Assembly: GCA_036380875.1 (NCBI GenBank)
Contig: DASVDX010000035.1
Location: 127,487 to 191,486 of the forward strand
From: ZC4RG17 sp036380875
GTDB lineage: Bacteria; Actinomycetota; Acidimicrobiia; Spongiisociales; ZC4RG35
Direction of reading: 5' to 3'
Length of the DNA: 64,000 nt
Shown here: in pieces, positions 26,635 to 35,903 of the stretch
Position numbering within the stretch: position 1 is the stretch's first letter
How the letters are laid out: every line of letters starts with the position of its first letter
Notes under the pieces: model-generated
The model's database searches: none
Seen by the model: the letters and a program-made list of their open reading frames with translations, nothing else
Told to the model about the DNA's origin: nothing
Made by a program: the position numbers and the translations under genes

Positions 26635-26898
26635 TCAGGGGACCTCGACGAGCTCGCCGGACGTGAGATCGAGCACGAACTCCTTGTCGGATTTCGAGTC
26701 GGAGATCCACCGCGCCATCTTGGCGCCCTGCTGACGAACCAGCCACCAGGCGTAGTCCTCGGTGTCGCCGAACGCGTCGCGGGCGGCACGTGCCGCTTCG
26801 ACAGCCTCAGCCTCCGTCGGAAACACCCCGATGACCCTCTCTTCCGGCGGGGCTGTCGGCTGATCCCTACGGTCGACGTATTCAACCGCTTCGAACAT
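26635..26898 (-). CDS. Small protein of unknown function
   Basis: 87 residues, soluble and acidic, containing a helix rich in Ala/Glu (PTEAEAVEAARAARDAFGDTED) and a C-terminal strand region (EFVLDLTSGELVEVP). I recognise no named family. The chosen ATG at 26898 begins a compact, plausible protein; codon use is like the neighbours. It converges on the acyl-CoA ligase gene, 6 bases apart, and diverges from the membrane protein at 26981. Confidence 0.55.
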   Translation of the reverse strand: MFEAVEYVDRRDQPTAPPEERVIGVFPTEAEAVEAARAARDAFGDTEDYAWWLVRQQGAKMARWISDSKSDKEFVLDLTSGELVEVP

Positions 26899-26980
26899 CT
26901 CCCAGCCCTTTCGTCGCCGCCAATTTAGCGCAGAAGGAGCAGACAAGGAGAGGGGTCTCGGGACTCTATCCTCCGGCGGA

Positions 26981-27346
26981 ATGCGAGCACTCCACGAGAC
27001 CTGGGCGTGGGTGGCGATCGTCGCCACCGGTCTCGTGGGGCTGTGGGGATTGGTCCTGGCGCGGAGAGGAGAGGAGCCGGGCCGACCGTTCTGGGTCGCT
27101 CTCGGCGTGGCCACGGTGATCATGCTGGCCCAGGTCGGGATGGGGGTGTACCTGATCGCCGCCGAAGGCCGCCAGCCGGGCGATCAGCACGTGTTCTACG
27201 GCTTTCTCATCGCCTTCACGTTTGCCTTTGCGTACATCTACCGGTCCCAGATGAGGCGCCGCCCGGCGTTGTACTACGGACTGCTCCTGCTGTTCGTGAT
27301 GGGCCTCGGGATCCGCTGCGTGTACACCTGGGGAGTGGATTTCTGA
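26981..27346 (+). CDS. Small four-helix membrane protein
   Basis: 121 residues with four hydrophobic segments (~10-28, ~38-60, ~70-88, ~95-113) and few charged residues between them. I recognise no enzyme motif. It lies 27 bases before fabI on the same strand and is probably cotranscribed with it. Actinobacterial genomes encode similar small unnamed membrane proteins; the function is unknown. Confidence 0.65.
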   Translation: MRALHETWAWVAIVATGLVGLWGLVLARRGEEPGRPFWVALGVATVIMLAQVGMGVYLIAAEGRQPGDQHVFYGFLIAFTFAFAYIYRSQMRRRPALYYGLLLLFVMGLGIRCVYTWGVDF

Positions 27347-27373
27347 CAAGATGCCGAAACAGGAGGAAGGCGA

Positions 27374-28165
27374 ATGCTGCTCGAGGGCAAAAAGCTTCTG
27401 ATCACCGGCGTGCTGACCGACGACTCGATCGCCTGGCACGCTGCCCGTGTCGCCCAAGAAGAGGGAGCGGAGATCCTCTGCACCGGCTTCGGCCGCGGCA
27501 TGCGGCTCACCCAGCGCTCGGTGCAGCGCCTGCCCCAGCCACCCGACGTGTTCGAACTCGACATCAACGACCCCGAACACGTGGAGGCGCTGAGTGGGGA
27601 GATCGAGCGGCGATGGGGGATGATCCACGGCGCCCTGCATGCCATCGCCTTCGCTCCCGAAGATGCCCTCGGCGGCAACTTCCTCAACACGCCCGCCGAG
27701 TCGGCCCAGACCGCCTTCCTCACGTCGGCGTTCTCCTACAAGACCCTCGCCGTGGCCCTGCGCCCTCTCATGGAGGAGGCGGGAGGCGGGAGCCTGGTCA
27801 CGCTCGACTTCGACAACCGTCAGGCGTGGCCGGCGTACGACTGGATGGGTGTCGCCAAAGCCGCCTTGCAGGCGGTCACCCGCTACCTCGCCCGGGACCT
27901 GGGACCCTCCAACATCCGGGTGAACGCAGTATCGGCCGGGCCGCTCGGCACGGTCGCCGCCAAGTCGATCCCGGGGTTCTCCGCCTTCGACAAGGAGTGG
28001 AAGCGGAGGGCGCCGCTCGGGTGGGATCCGTCGAACCCCGAGCCGGTAGCACGCATGGTCTGCGTTCTCCTCTCGGACTGGGCGCCCATGACCACGGGGG
28101 AGGTGGTCCACGTGGACGGCGGCTTCCACGCCGTGGCCGCCGGGCTCAGCGATAACCAGGACTGA
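27374..28165 (+). CDS. fabI: Enoyl-ACP reductase (NADH)
   Basis: 263 residues of the FabI/InhA short-chain dehydrogenase type. It catalyses the last reduction in fatty acid elongation. The nucleotide-binding start is LLITGVLTDDSIAWHAA, the FabI variant of the Rossmann glycine motif. The catalytic Tyr and Lys are in YDWMGVAKAAL (Tyr-X6-Lys, as in FabI rather than Tyr-X3-Lys of other SDRs). The RNVRVNAVSAGPL-like segment (SNIRVNAVSAGPLGTVA) also fits. An AGGAGG ribosome site lies upstream. Its 3' end overlaps the convergent kinase gene by 20 bases. Confidence 0.93.
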   Translation: MLLEGKKLLITGVLTDDSIAWHAARVAQEEGAEILCTGFGRGMRLTQRSVQRLPQPPDVFELDINDPEHVEALSGEIERRWGMIHGALHAIAFAPEDALGGNFLNTPAESAQTAFLTSAFSYKTLAVALRPLMEEAGGGSLVTLDFDNRQAWPAYDWMGVAKAALQAVTRYLARDLGPSNIRVNAVSAGPLGTVAAKSIPGFSAFDKEWKRRAPLGWDPSNPEPVARMVCVLLSDWAPMTTGEVVHVDGGFHAVAAGLSDNQD

Positions 28166-29957
28166 CCGTGCGGGCGAGGGGGAGCGAGACCACGAAGGTG
28201 GCTCCTCCGCCGGGGGTCTCCTCGACGTCGGCCTTTCCGCCCATGGCCTCGGCCAGGCTGCGCACGATCGACAGGCCCAGGCCGGTGCCTCCCACGGAGC
28301 GGGTTTGGGATGCCTCCAACTGGGTGAAGCGCTCGAAGATCCGCTGCCGCTGGTCGGGCGGGATTCCCGGCCCGTGGTCCACGATGCGGATCTCGCCCGT
28401 GCCGCCCCGGACGCGTCCGACCACCTCGATGGGACTGTCGGGGGCGTATTTGCTGGCGTTCTCGAACAAGTTGATGAGGATGCGCTCCAGGTGGTCCCGG
28501 TCCGCGACCACCTCCATGTCGGCGGGGTCGATGTCGACGGTGATCTCCGACGGGACCGTGATCACGTCGAGCACGTGGTCGACGACGGCCTTGAGCGGCA
28601 GCGGCTCGGCGTCGATGGGGATCGAGCCCCGGTCGAGCCTCGACACCATCAGCAGGTCCTCGATCAGGCGCTGCAAGCGACCGGCCTGACGGCGGGCGGT
28701 CGAGATCAACTCGCGGGCGGTGGACGCCTGCGGAGCCAACTCGGGACGGTTCACCGTGTCGAGGGAGCCGATGATCGACGTGAGCGGTGTGCGCAGCTCG
28801 TGGCTCACGACCGACACGAAGTCGGTCTTCATCTGTGCCACCTCCTCGAGGCGGCGGTTCATCTCGGTCTGCTCCTCGTAGCGGCCGATCTGGGAGAGGA
28901 CCAGGCCGGCGGGACCGGCGAGGAAGGACAGTTGCTCGAGCTGGTCGGGTCGGAAGTGCCCGCTTACGGCGTCGCCTACGGCGATGACCCCTACCTTGAA
29001 CTGCTCGACCCGCAGCGGCGCCACCATCGCCTGACGCAGACCCAACTCGGCGAGGAGGCCGTGGGTGGCGGAACCGGGGTTGACCGGGTCGACCAGCATC
29101 GAGCGGCCAGAACGGAACACCTGGGGGAGGATGCCCGCCTCGGCGACCCGGACCCGGATGGCCCCGATGTCGAGCGGGTAGCCGTTCACCCAGATCGGGG
29201 ACACGACCTCGAGCGAGTGGTCTTCCGGCACGTACAACAGCACCACGCCGACCTGGGCGTCCAGGTAGCGACAGATGGTGCCGACCAACTGGGGCAAGAC
29301 CTCCGACAGCGAGTCCCCCTGGGAGAGCGTCGCCATGACGGCGTAGAGGCGCTCGAAGTTGACCCGCTGGCGCTGCAACTGGCGCAGCCGCTGGTTGGAG
29401 CGTTCGACGGCCCGCTCGAACTCGATCCCGAGCAGTGACGTGGCGACCGCCACGGTTCCGAGCGACATGAAGGGCACGAAGATCTGGGTCCAGTCGTCGG
29501 CCATGCCGGTCATGAGGGCGGCGATCATCACCAGCCCGGCGGAGAGGATGGCGACGAAAGCGTGCTTGGGCCGTTCGAGGACCAGGCCCGAGAGGGCGAC
29601 GAGGGCGAAGAAGATGGGCTGGCACACCAGGGTCAGTTCCGGCACGGTGGCGATGACCCCGGTCGAGAGGGTCACGCCGACGATCCAACCCCAGGAGATC
29701 CAGCCGGCGAAGGGCTTCTTCATGAGGGTGTCCCAGTCGGCGAGCGCCGACATGACGAGCAAGAGGGCGATCGTGACTATCGGGACGAGAAATCGGGGCT
29801 CGCCGTAGACGGACGTGCGGACGGCCTGCCCGGCGAGGACGATGACCGCGAACCAACCGACGGCGACCGAACGTCGCTGAACAGCCGCGCGAAAACGCGT
29901 CATGGAGCTCTCGCCGCTGTCGAGCCGCGAGCCGGTGTTGTTCATCGAAGAGGTCAT
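28146..29957 (-). CDS. Membrane sensor histidine kinase with GAF domain
   Basis: 603 residues. About five to six hydrophobic segments (residues ~30-185) precede a coiled region, a GAF-like domain (~205-355), a HisKA helix with the phospho-accepting His (VVSHELRTPLTSIIGS) and a HATPase with N box LINLFENASKYAP, DHGPGIP and GTGLGLSIV. No response regulator lies next to it, so it is an orphan kinase in this window. The signal may be a membrane state plus a ligand bound by GAF. It overlaps the 3' end of fabI by 20 bases. Confidence 0.87.
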   Translation of the reverse strand: MTSSMNNTGSRLDSGESSMTRFRAAVQRRSVAVGWFAVIVLAGQAVRTSVYGEPRFLVPIVTIALLLVMSALADWDTLMKKPFAGWISWGWIVGVTLSTGVIATVPELTLVCQPIFFALVALSGLVLERPKHAFVAILSAGLVMIAALMTGMADDWTQIFVPFMSLGTVAVATSLLGIEFERAVERSNQRLRQLQRQRVNFERLYAVMATLSQGDSLSEVLPQLVGTICRYLDAQVGVVLLYVPEDHSLEVVSPIWVNGYPLDIGAIRVRVAEAGILPQVFRSGRSMLVDPVNPGSATHGLLAELGLRQAMVAPLRVEQFKVGVIAVGDAVSGHFRPDQLEQLSFLAGPAGLVLSQIGRYEEQTEMNRRLEEVAQMKTDFVSVVSHELRTPLTSIIGSLDTVNRPELAPQASTARELISTARRQAGRLQRLIEDLLMVSRLDRGSIPIDAEPLPLKAVVDHVLDVITVPSEITVDIDPADMEVVADRDHLERILINLFENASKYAPDSPIEVVGRVRGGTGEIRIVDHGPGIPPDQRQRIFERFTQLEASQTRSVGGTGLGLSIVRSLAEAMGGKADVEETPGGGATFVVSLPLARTVSPGYR

Positions 29958-30014
29958 CGAACCGGATCAGTATGCTCTGAAGCCCTCTCGTCACTCCATA
30001 GGCTGATTGTCCCG

Positions 30015-30770
30015 ATGCCTCTCGTCTCGATTTCCGGCGGTTCCCTGTTCGCCGAACGTCTCGGAAGCGGTCCTCTGCGGGTTTTGGCCCTCCACGGCTG
30101 GGGCCGAAGAGGCGCCGACTTCGCTGCCGCCCTGGGTGATATCGGCGCTCTCGCCCTGGATCTGCCGGGTTTTGGCGCCTCTCCGGTGCCGACCGAGGCC
30201 ATCGGCGCCGAGGGCTACGCCCGCCTGATCGGCCCGGCGTTCGAGATGTTCGATGAGCCGCCCGTCGTCGTGGGCCACTCGTTCGGAGGCCGCGTAGCCG
30301 TGGCTCGCCAGTTCCACCACCCGGGGTCCGCTGCCGGACTGGTTCTCACGGGCGTCCCGTTGTTGAGGCTGGGCGAGCGCAAGAACCCCCCTCTCGGGTA
30401 TCGGCTGGCGCGCTTCGCCAACCGCATCGGGCTCCTGTCGGACGCAGCGATGGAGCGGGAGCGGCAGCGCCGCGGCTCGGCCGACTATCGGGCCGCCCGG
30501 GGGGTCATGCGCGACATCCTCGTCAAGGTCGTGAACGAGACCTACGAACGGGAGCTCTCGGGCCTGGGGGTGCCGGTTCACCTCCTGTGGGGCGCCGACG
30601 ACACCGAGGTCCCGGTGAGGGTCGCGGAGGAGGCGGAGAAGATCATCACCGCCGCCGGGGATCCCGTCACGTTCGAGGTGCTCGAAGGGGTCGGGCACCA
30701 CGTCCCCCTCAAGGCCCCCGAAGCACTGCGCAAGGCGGTGGAGGCGATGCTGGAGCGGGTGGGTCGGTGA
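30015..30770 (+). CDS. Alpha/beta hydrolase
   Basis: 251 residues. Oxyanion region LHGWGRRG, nucleophile elbow GHSFGG (Ser), acid Asp in LLWGADDTEVP and catalytic His in GVGHHVP complete a canonical triad. Its GTGA stop/start overlap with the Mur-ligase gene shows tight co-expression, so an envelope-related esterase or amidase role is more likely than general metabolism (inference). The ATG at 30015 lies 57 bases from the divergent kinase gene. Confidence 0.85.
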   Translation: MPLVSISGGSLFAERLGSGPLRVLALHGWGRRGADFAAALGDIGALALDLPGFGASPVPTEAIGAEGYARLIGPAFEMFDEPPVVVGHSFGGRVAVARQFHHPGSAAGLVLTGVPLLRLGERKNPPLGYRLARFANRIGLLSDAAMERERQRRGSADYRAARGVMRDILVKVVNETYERELSGLGVPVHLLWGADDTEVPVRVAEEAEKIITAAGDPVTFEVLEGVGHHVPLKAPEALRKAVEAMLERVGR

Positions 30771-32251
30771 CTCCCGCCACATGCGTGGTCCTGTCCGTGG
30801 CGGCCGGGCTGGGAGGGCTGCGGTGGCTGCGGGTCGCCCAGCGCGAGCACTACCTCCCGGGGTCGGTCGGCCGGTTCGCTCTCCGGTGGTGGACGATCGA
30901 CCCGCTCAACGTCGTGCTGGCGCTGGCCGGTGTCGGCGCCGCCGTGGCGGCGTTCATCTGGCCTCTGGCAGCCCTGTTGACAGCAGCGGTCGTGGCCATC
31001 GGCCCGATCGGTCTGGGCCTGCGGGGAAGGACCTCGACGCTGGCATGGACGGCCCGGCTGCGTCGTGTGGCCATCCTGGTCGGTGTGGTCCTGGCGGCGG
31101 CATCGGCAGCGGGGATGATCGTCAGCCCGGGTATCGCCGCAGTGGTGGCGATCGCCCTCCCGGTGATCGTCGACCTGTCTCTTTTCGCTCTGGCTCCTGT
31201 CGAGCGCCGGCTGGGCTCGCCCTGGGTGGAGAAGGCGGCGCAGACGTTGCGGTCCTCGGGGGCATCCGTCGTGGCCATCACGGGGTCGTATGGGAAGACC
31301 TCGACGAAGGGATACGTCGCCCAGCTCCTCGCCGGCCGCAAGCAGGTGCTCGCCAGCCCGGCGTCTTTCAACAACCGGATGGGCCTCGCCCGGGCGATCA
31401 ACGAACATCTGTCGGGCAGCGTCGAGGTCTTCGTCGCAGAAATGGGCACCTACGGGCCGGGAGAGATCGCCGAGCTGTGCTCGTGGATCCCGCCGGATGT
31501 GGCTGTCATCACGGCCATCGGCCCGGTCCATCTCGAGCGTTTCGGGACCGAGGACCGCATCGTCGAGTCCAAGTCCGAGATCCTCGAGAAAGCAGGAGTG
31601 GCGGTCCTCAACGTGGACGACCCCCGTCTCGCTGCCCTGGCCGACCGAGAGGAGTCGGCGCGACGAGTGATCCGCGTCGGCACCACCCCGGGACTGGACG
31701 TGAGCGTCACCGACGGTGTGCTGTCTGTCCGCAGTGAGCCGGTGGGGGCGATCCCCGAGACCGCCCACCCCACCAATGTGGCGTGTGCCGTCGGTGTCCT
31801 GCTGGCGCTCGATGTGGCCCCGGATCGGGAGCGGGTCGAGAAGCTGACCGAGCCAGAGCACCGCCGGACGATCACCCGCGGCCAGAGCGGCGTCTTGATC
31901 ATCGACGACACGTTCAACTCGAACCCCGAGGGGGCGCGGGCTGCTCTGGGTGCATTGGCGGCCGCCGAGGTGACGGGCCGGCGGGTGGTCGTCACTCCCG
32001 GCATGGTCGAACTGGGGTCCCGCCAGGCCGAAGAGAACCGCCGCTTCGCTTCCGAAGCCGCTCGAGTGGCCGATCACCTGATCGTGGTGGGACGGACGAA
32101 TCGCAAGGCACTGCTCGCCGGTGCCGCCGAGGGAAACGCCGAGGTCACAGTGGTGGCGAGCCGTGAAGAGGCCGTCGAGTGGGTTCGCTCCCGGCTCGGT
32201 CCCGAGGACGCCGTTCTCTACGAAAACGACCTCCCCGACCACTTTCCGTGA
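30767..32251 (+). CDS. Membrane-anchored MurF-like Mur ligase
   Basis: 494 residues from a GTG overlapping the hydrolase stop. Residues ~1-145 contain about four hydrophobic segments absent from classical MurF. The remainder shows MurF-type motifs: P-loop GSYGKTSTK (MurF normally GSNGKTTTK), NNRMGLARAI, AEMGTYGPGEIAELC, ITAIGPVHLERFGT and DDTFNSNPEGARAAL. It should ligate a peptide or amino acid to a UDP-sugar peptide or related carrier using ATP, at the inner membrane face. Because of the membrane domain and hydrolase partner it is probably not the housekeeping MurF; the substrate is unknown. Confidence 0.8.
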   Translation: MTPATCVVLSVAAGLGGLRWLRVAQREHYLPGSVGRFALRWWTIDPLNVVLALAGVGAAVAAFIWPLAALLTAAVVAIGPIGLGLRGRTSTLAWTARLRRVAILVGVVLAAASAAGMIVSPGIAAVVAIALPVIVDLSLFALAPVERRLGSPWVEKAAQTLRSSGASVVAITGSYGKTSTKGYVAQLLAGRKQVLASPASFNNRMGLARAINEHLSGSVEVFVAEMGTYGPGEIAELCSWIPPDVAVITAIGPVHLERFGTEDRIVESKSEILEKAGVAVLNVDDPRLAALADREESARRVIRVGTTPGLDVSVTDGVLSVRSEPVGAIPETAHPTNVACAVGVLLALDVAPDRERVEKLTEPEHRRTITRGQSGVLIIDDTFNSNPEGARAALGALAAAEVTGRRVVVTPGMVELGSRQAEENRRFASEAARVADHLIVVGRTNRKALLAGAAEGNAEVTVVASREEAVEWVRSRLGPEDAVLYENDLPDHFP

Positions 32252-32260
32252 TCGGGGAGG
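32230..32260. terminator. Bidirectional terminator hairpin
   Basis: CCTCCCCGA (32230-32238) pairs perfectly with TCGGGGAGG (32252-32260), with further CAC/GTG pairing inside around a TTTCC loop. It overlaps the stop of the Mur-ligase gene and lies between it and the convergent lipoprotein gene. No long T run is seen on either side. Confidence 0.6.
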
Positions 32261-32278
32261 CCACAGCCCCGGTTGCCC

Positions 32279-33727
32279 TCAGGGGGACCACTCGTCCACC
32301 GTGAGACCCACCACCCGCAACGACCCGCCCTCGTAGGAGAACGAGACGATCCAGCTGTTCCAGTCGAGACCCTCGTACTGGGGGTCGTCGCCGGGGTCGA
32401 ACACCGTGACGAAGGGGAACCCGACGAGCTCGGTGGGAAGGGCGAACTCGACGGGCCGCCCGTTGGGACCTTCGATTGCCTGGTTGACGAGCACCTGACG
32501 GTCGGGGTCGTCGAAGGCATTCGCCAGCCGGTCCGCCACCGCCTCCGTGAACGTGCGGGGGCGGATTTCGGGGCTGTCGGGCTCCAGGGCGTTGGATCCC
32601 CACCGGTACTTGGTGCTGGAGGAGAGGATCCCGGCCAGCTCGTCGATCTCGAAGCGAATCGGGTCGGCGTGATGGGCCACCCACAGGCCCCGGCTCGAGA
32701 CCAGATCCGTGAAGTCCCTCCGGGCTTGGATCCGTTCGACGAGTTCCGAGATCACCGCCATCGGATCCGTTCCCCGGGGGAAGTCGTCACCGGCGACGGA
32801 CGGCGTCAGGTAGAAGCCGTTGACCCAGCCATTGCCGGCAGGCGTGCGGATCTCTCGCCAGGTCGACGCCCCGACGCTCTGGGTGGCGCCGGTCGCCTCG
32901 ACCGCCACTCCGGGCAACAGCCGGCCGATGATCTGGCCGTCGACACCGGCGGGCCGGCGCACGTTGAGGAAGTCGTCGGCCGCCACCAGCACGACCCGGT
33001 ACACGTCGGGGTCCCCCAGTTGAACAGCCGGGAGGTCGTCCTGGGCCCACGTGGGGGCGCCGGTAGTAGGGCTCTCCGCCGCTATCGGGACGGCACCGGT
33101 GAAGTCGGCCCGTGTCAAGGGGCGGGAGACGTCGACGCCCTCACCCGAGAACGTCGCCACCTGCTCGCCGTCCAGGAGCAGCCTCACCCGGTCGATGCTG
33201 TTGAACTCGGTCAACGTGTAGACCAACTGGGCGAGACGCCCGAGCACCGAGGCGGACCCGCCGCCACCGGCGAACTCGATGGACATGTCGACGAAGGCCG
33301 TGCCGTCTTCCACCCGGATGCCGAGCAGGAGGCTGTCGGCGGGAAAGGCGGTGCTGAGCCCGGCGGCGGCTTCGGACCGGTTCGGCCCGGCGATGAGGGC
33401 GTTGACGGCCGCCCGGGCGACTCCGGTCTCGGTTGTGATGCGCTCCGCTGGGACGGCCCGCCCGGACGCGTCGAGGAAGTACACCGTGACCGTCGCCGCG
33501 GTCGGCGTGGTGGTCGTGGGCACGGTCGTCGTGGTCGTGGATTGCGACTGCGGAACCGTCGACGACGGCTCAGTCGTCGGAGTCTCGGGCGTGGTGGTCG
33601 GGGCGGGGGAGGTCGTGGTCGAGGACGGCTCCGTGGTGGGAACTGTCAGCGGCCCGCCACTGCGGGGCCCGCCGCCACAGGCGGCGATAGCCAGGACCAG
33701 GGCTACTAGTGCTGTGAATCTCCTCAT
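32279..33727 (-). CDS. GerMN-domain lipoprotein in the LpqB position
   Basis: 482 residues. The signal ends in a lipobox (LAIAACGGG, lipidated Cys ~17), followed by a Thr/Ser/Pro-rich tether (~25-78), a GerMN domain (~80-190; VYFLDASGRAVP...VDMSIEF) and an SH3-like segment (~250-310; LNVRRPAGVDGQIIGRLLPG), then an uncharacterised C-terminal region. The start overlaps the stop of mtrB (ATGA), giving the mtrA-mtrB-lpqB order of actinobacteria, where LpqB tunes MtrB signalling. The C-terminal beta-propeller of mycobacterial LpqB is not apparent, so it is a positional counterpart, not a full orthologue. Confidence 0.8.
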   Translation of the reverse strand: MRRFTALVALVLAIAACGGGPRSGGPLTVPTTEPSSTTTSPAPTTTPETPTTEPSSTVPQSQSTTTTTVPTTTTPTAATVTVYFLDASGRAVPAERITTETGVARAAVNALIAGPNRSEAAAGLSTAFPADSLLLGIRVEDGTAFVDMSIEFAGGGGSASVLGRLAQLVYTLTEFNSIDRVRLLLDGEQVATFSGEGVDVSRPLTRADFTGAVPIAAESPTTGAPTWAQDDLPAVQLGDPDVYRVVLVAADDFLNVRRPAGVDGQIIGRLLPGVAVEATGATQSVGASTWREIRTPAGNGWVNGFYLTPSVAGDDFPRGTDPMAVISELVERIQARRDFTDLVSSRGLWVAHHADPIRFEIDELAGILSSSTKYRWGSNALEPDSPEIRPRTFTEAVADRLANAFDDPDRQVLVNQAIEGPNGRPVEFALPTELVGFPFVTVFDPGDDPQYEGLDWNSWIVSFSYEGGSLRVVGLTVDEWSP

Positions 33728-35187
33728 TTCGTCTCCTCGGTGGACGCTTCGACTCCACTGTCGGAGACGGAGTTCTCATCGGCCTCACCGCCATGTAACA
33801 GTTCGGCAACAGGTATCCGGACCACGACGGCGAGCCCGCCGCCCTCCCGGTTGAACGCCTCGACGTGGCCGCCGATGCGGGTGGCGTGCTGGCGCACGAT
33901 GGCGAGGCCCAGTCCGGTGCCCGAAGAACGCGCCGAGTCGACCGTCGAGAAGCGCTCGAAGATGCGCTCCAGGTGTTCGGGAGGCACCCCCGGGCCGCGG
34001 TCGGCGACGGCCACCTCCAACGAGTCTCCGACGCGACGAGCCGTGACCGTCGTCTCCGCGCCCGGAGCATGGAGGCGGGCGTTGTCCAAGAGGTTGGCGA
34101 CGATGCGCTCCAGCGCCCGCCCGTCCACGGGCACGGGAGCGGTGAGGTCGGAGTCGAGAACGGCTTCCGGGTGGCGTTCGGCTATGAGAGCGGCGAGGAG
34201 GGCTGTCACGTCCGTGGGGCTGGTACTCGCCGGCTCGCGATCGCTGTCGAGGCGTGAGATCTCCAACAGGTCTTCGACCAAGTGACGGAGCCGGGCCACG
34301 TCGGCGTCCAGCAGGGAGGCGAGGGTACGCACGTCGTCCGTCACCTCGCTCCCCGGACCCAGGCGACGGCTCAGCATCTGCGCCTCGTTGACCAAGCCGG
34401 TGAGGGGAGTGCGAAGTTCGTGGGAGACATCCGCCACGAACCGCCGCTCCCGCGCACGGGCGGCGTCGAGCTCGGCGATCGTCGCCTGCAACGACGCTGC
34501 CATGTGGTTGAAGGACGCCGACAGGCGGCCGAGCTCGTCGTCGCTCTCGACCGGCAAGCGGACGTCCAGGTCGCCGCCTGCCATGCGCTCTGCCGCCTCC
34601 CGAGCCGCCGCCACCGGCCGCAGTATCCGGCGGGCGGCTGCGGTCCCGGCGAGGGCGCCGACGGCGATGGCGATCGATCCTGCCACGGAGACGACCACCA
34701 CCAGCTGCCGGGTCGTGTCGGAGAGGACCTGAGCGGGTGTCACGAAGTAGAACACCGGCCCCGACGGCGGGAGGCGAGCCGCCGACACCACGACCTCCTG
34801 ATCTCCCGCCTCGGTGAACTCGTAGCCGATCTCGCCCCGCTCGGCGATATCTGTCAGCTGACGTGAGACCGAGAGGGGCGCCAGGCCGCCGGCGACCCGG
34901 GAGCCGTCGTCGAGCTCGACCCAGGCGCCCGTTGTCCCCCTGCGGAGGAACCGATCGATCACTCCCGCCTGTTCGAGAGCTTCGCTGTCGGCCGGATCCA
35001 CGATGCCTGTGGCCGGAAGCAGGACGGTGAGGTTGAACTCGGTGGTGGCGATCACCTCGTCGACCAGACGGTTGCGCAGCGAGCGGTCGACGAGGAAAAC
35101 GGAGGTCACTCCCACCACCAGGACCGTCAGAGCCACTACGGCGATCAGCGTGGCGACGAGGCGACCGCGCAATCCGAGAGGCCTCAT
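33724..35187 (-). CDS. mtrB: Sensor histidine kinase, MtrB-like
   Basis: 487 residues: membrane helix (~10-32), extracytoplasmic sensor (~33-165), second helix (~168-190), HAMP (~190-245; RILRPVAAAREAAERMAGGDLDVRLP), HisKA with DVSHELRTPLTGLVNE, and HATPase with LLDNARLHAP, DRGPGVP and GTGLGLAIV. The start at 35187 overlaps the response-regulator stop (ATGA). MtrB controls cell-wall and division genes through MtrA in actinobacteria. The assignment rests mainly on the operon order with a GerMN lipoprotein. Confidence 0.8.
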   Translation of the reverse strand: MRPLGLRGRLVATLIAVVALTVLVVGVTSVFLVDRSLRNRLVDEVIATTEFNLTVLLPATGIVDPADSEALEQAGVIDRFLRRGTTGAWVELDDGSRVAGGLAPLSVSRQLTDIAERGEIGYEFTEAGDQEVVVSAARLPPSGPVFYFVTPAQVLSDTTRQLVVVVSVAGSIAIAVGALAGTAAARRILRPVAAAREAAERMAGGDLDVRLPVESDDELGRLSASFNHMAASLQATIAELDAARARERRFVADVSHELRTPLTGLVNEAQMLSRRLGPGSEVTDDVRTLASLLDADVARLRHLVEDLLEISRLDSDREPASTSPTDVTALLAALIAERHPEAVLDSDLTAPVPVDGRALERIVANLLDNARLHAPGAETTVTARRVGDSLEVAVADRGPGVPPEHLERIFERFSTVDSARSSGTGLGLAIVRQHATRIGGHVEAFNREGGGLAVVVRIPVAELLHGGEADENSVSDSGVEASTEETK

Positions 35188-35861
35188 CCCGCCGCCCGGT
35201 AGCCGAATCCCCGGACCGTCTGGATCAATTCGGGGCGGGACGGGTCGCGTTCCAGCTTGGCGCGGAGCCGCTGCACGGCCACGTCGACCAGCCGCGTGTC
35301 GCCCACCGCCGGATACCCCCACACATTCTCCAAGAGGATCTCCCGGGTGAGGACTCTTCCCGGCTTCCTCGCCAGTTCGCAGAGCAAGCGGAACTCCGTG
35401 GGCGACAGCTCGATCTCCTCGCCATCTCGTGTCACCCGGTGGGCGGCTACGTCGACGTGGACGTCGCCGACACGCAACGCGTCGCCGACGTCGGCCCGGT
35501 TCGCCCGCCGGAGGATCGAGCGGAGGCGGGCGACCAGGATCGGCATCTCGAACGGCTTGGTCATGTAGTCGTCAGCCCCCAGTTCCAAGCCGAGGACGAC
35601 GTCGGTCGTCGTGTCACGGGCGGTCAACATCAACACCGGCACGCTCGAGGTCTGGCGGATCGTGCGCAGCACCTCGAGGCCGTCGCGGCGGGGGAGCATC
35701 ACGTCGAGGACCACGGCATCCGGGGCATGCTGGCGGAAAGCCCGAATCGCCTCGTCGCCGTCGGCGGCGGTGATGACGGTGAAACCGGCGTCGACCAATC
35801 CCATCCGGGTCACGTCGCGGATCGAGCGGTCGTCTTCTACCAAGAGGATCAGGGCATCCAC
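35184..35861 (-). CDS. mtrA: OmpR-family response regulator, MtrA-like
   Basis: 225 residues from a GTG. Receiver domain with phospho-acceptor Asp in VVLDVMLPRRDG, and Thr and Lys in MLTARD and YMTKPFE. The C-terminal winged helix has ELSPTEFRLLCELARKPGRVLTRE and a typical DTRLVDVAVQRLRAKLE recognition region. It is first in the operon. Only 42 bases separate its start from an unusual G-rich tandem repeat (35904-36060), so the promoter must lie in or beyond that array. Confidence 0.85.
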   Translation of the reverse strand: MDALILLVEDDRSIRDVTRMGLVDAGFTVITAADGDEAIRAFRQHAPDAVVLDVMLPRRDGLEVLRTIRQTSSVPVLMLTARDTTTDVVLGLELGADDYMTKPFEMPILVARLRSILRRANRADVGDALRVGDVHVDVAAHRVTRDGEEIELSPTEFRLLCELARKPGRVLTREILLENVWGYPAVGDTRLVDVAVQRLRAKLERDPSRPELIQTVRGFGYRAAG

Positions 35862-35903
35862 GCCGCCAGTATCGCCGCTCGCCCCCTACCCGGATGTGCA
35901 CTC

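Noticed and set aside
30587..30766. Longer N-terminus of the MurF-like ligase starting at 30587
   Set aside because: It would overlap the hydrolase by 180 bases with Gly/Arg-rich nonsense; the GTGA overlap at 30767 is the natural start.
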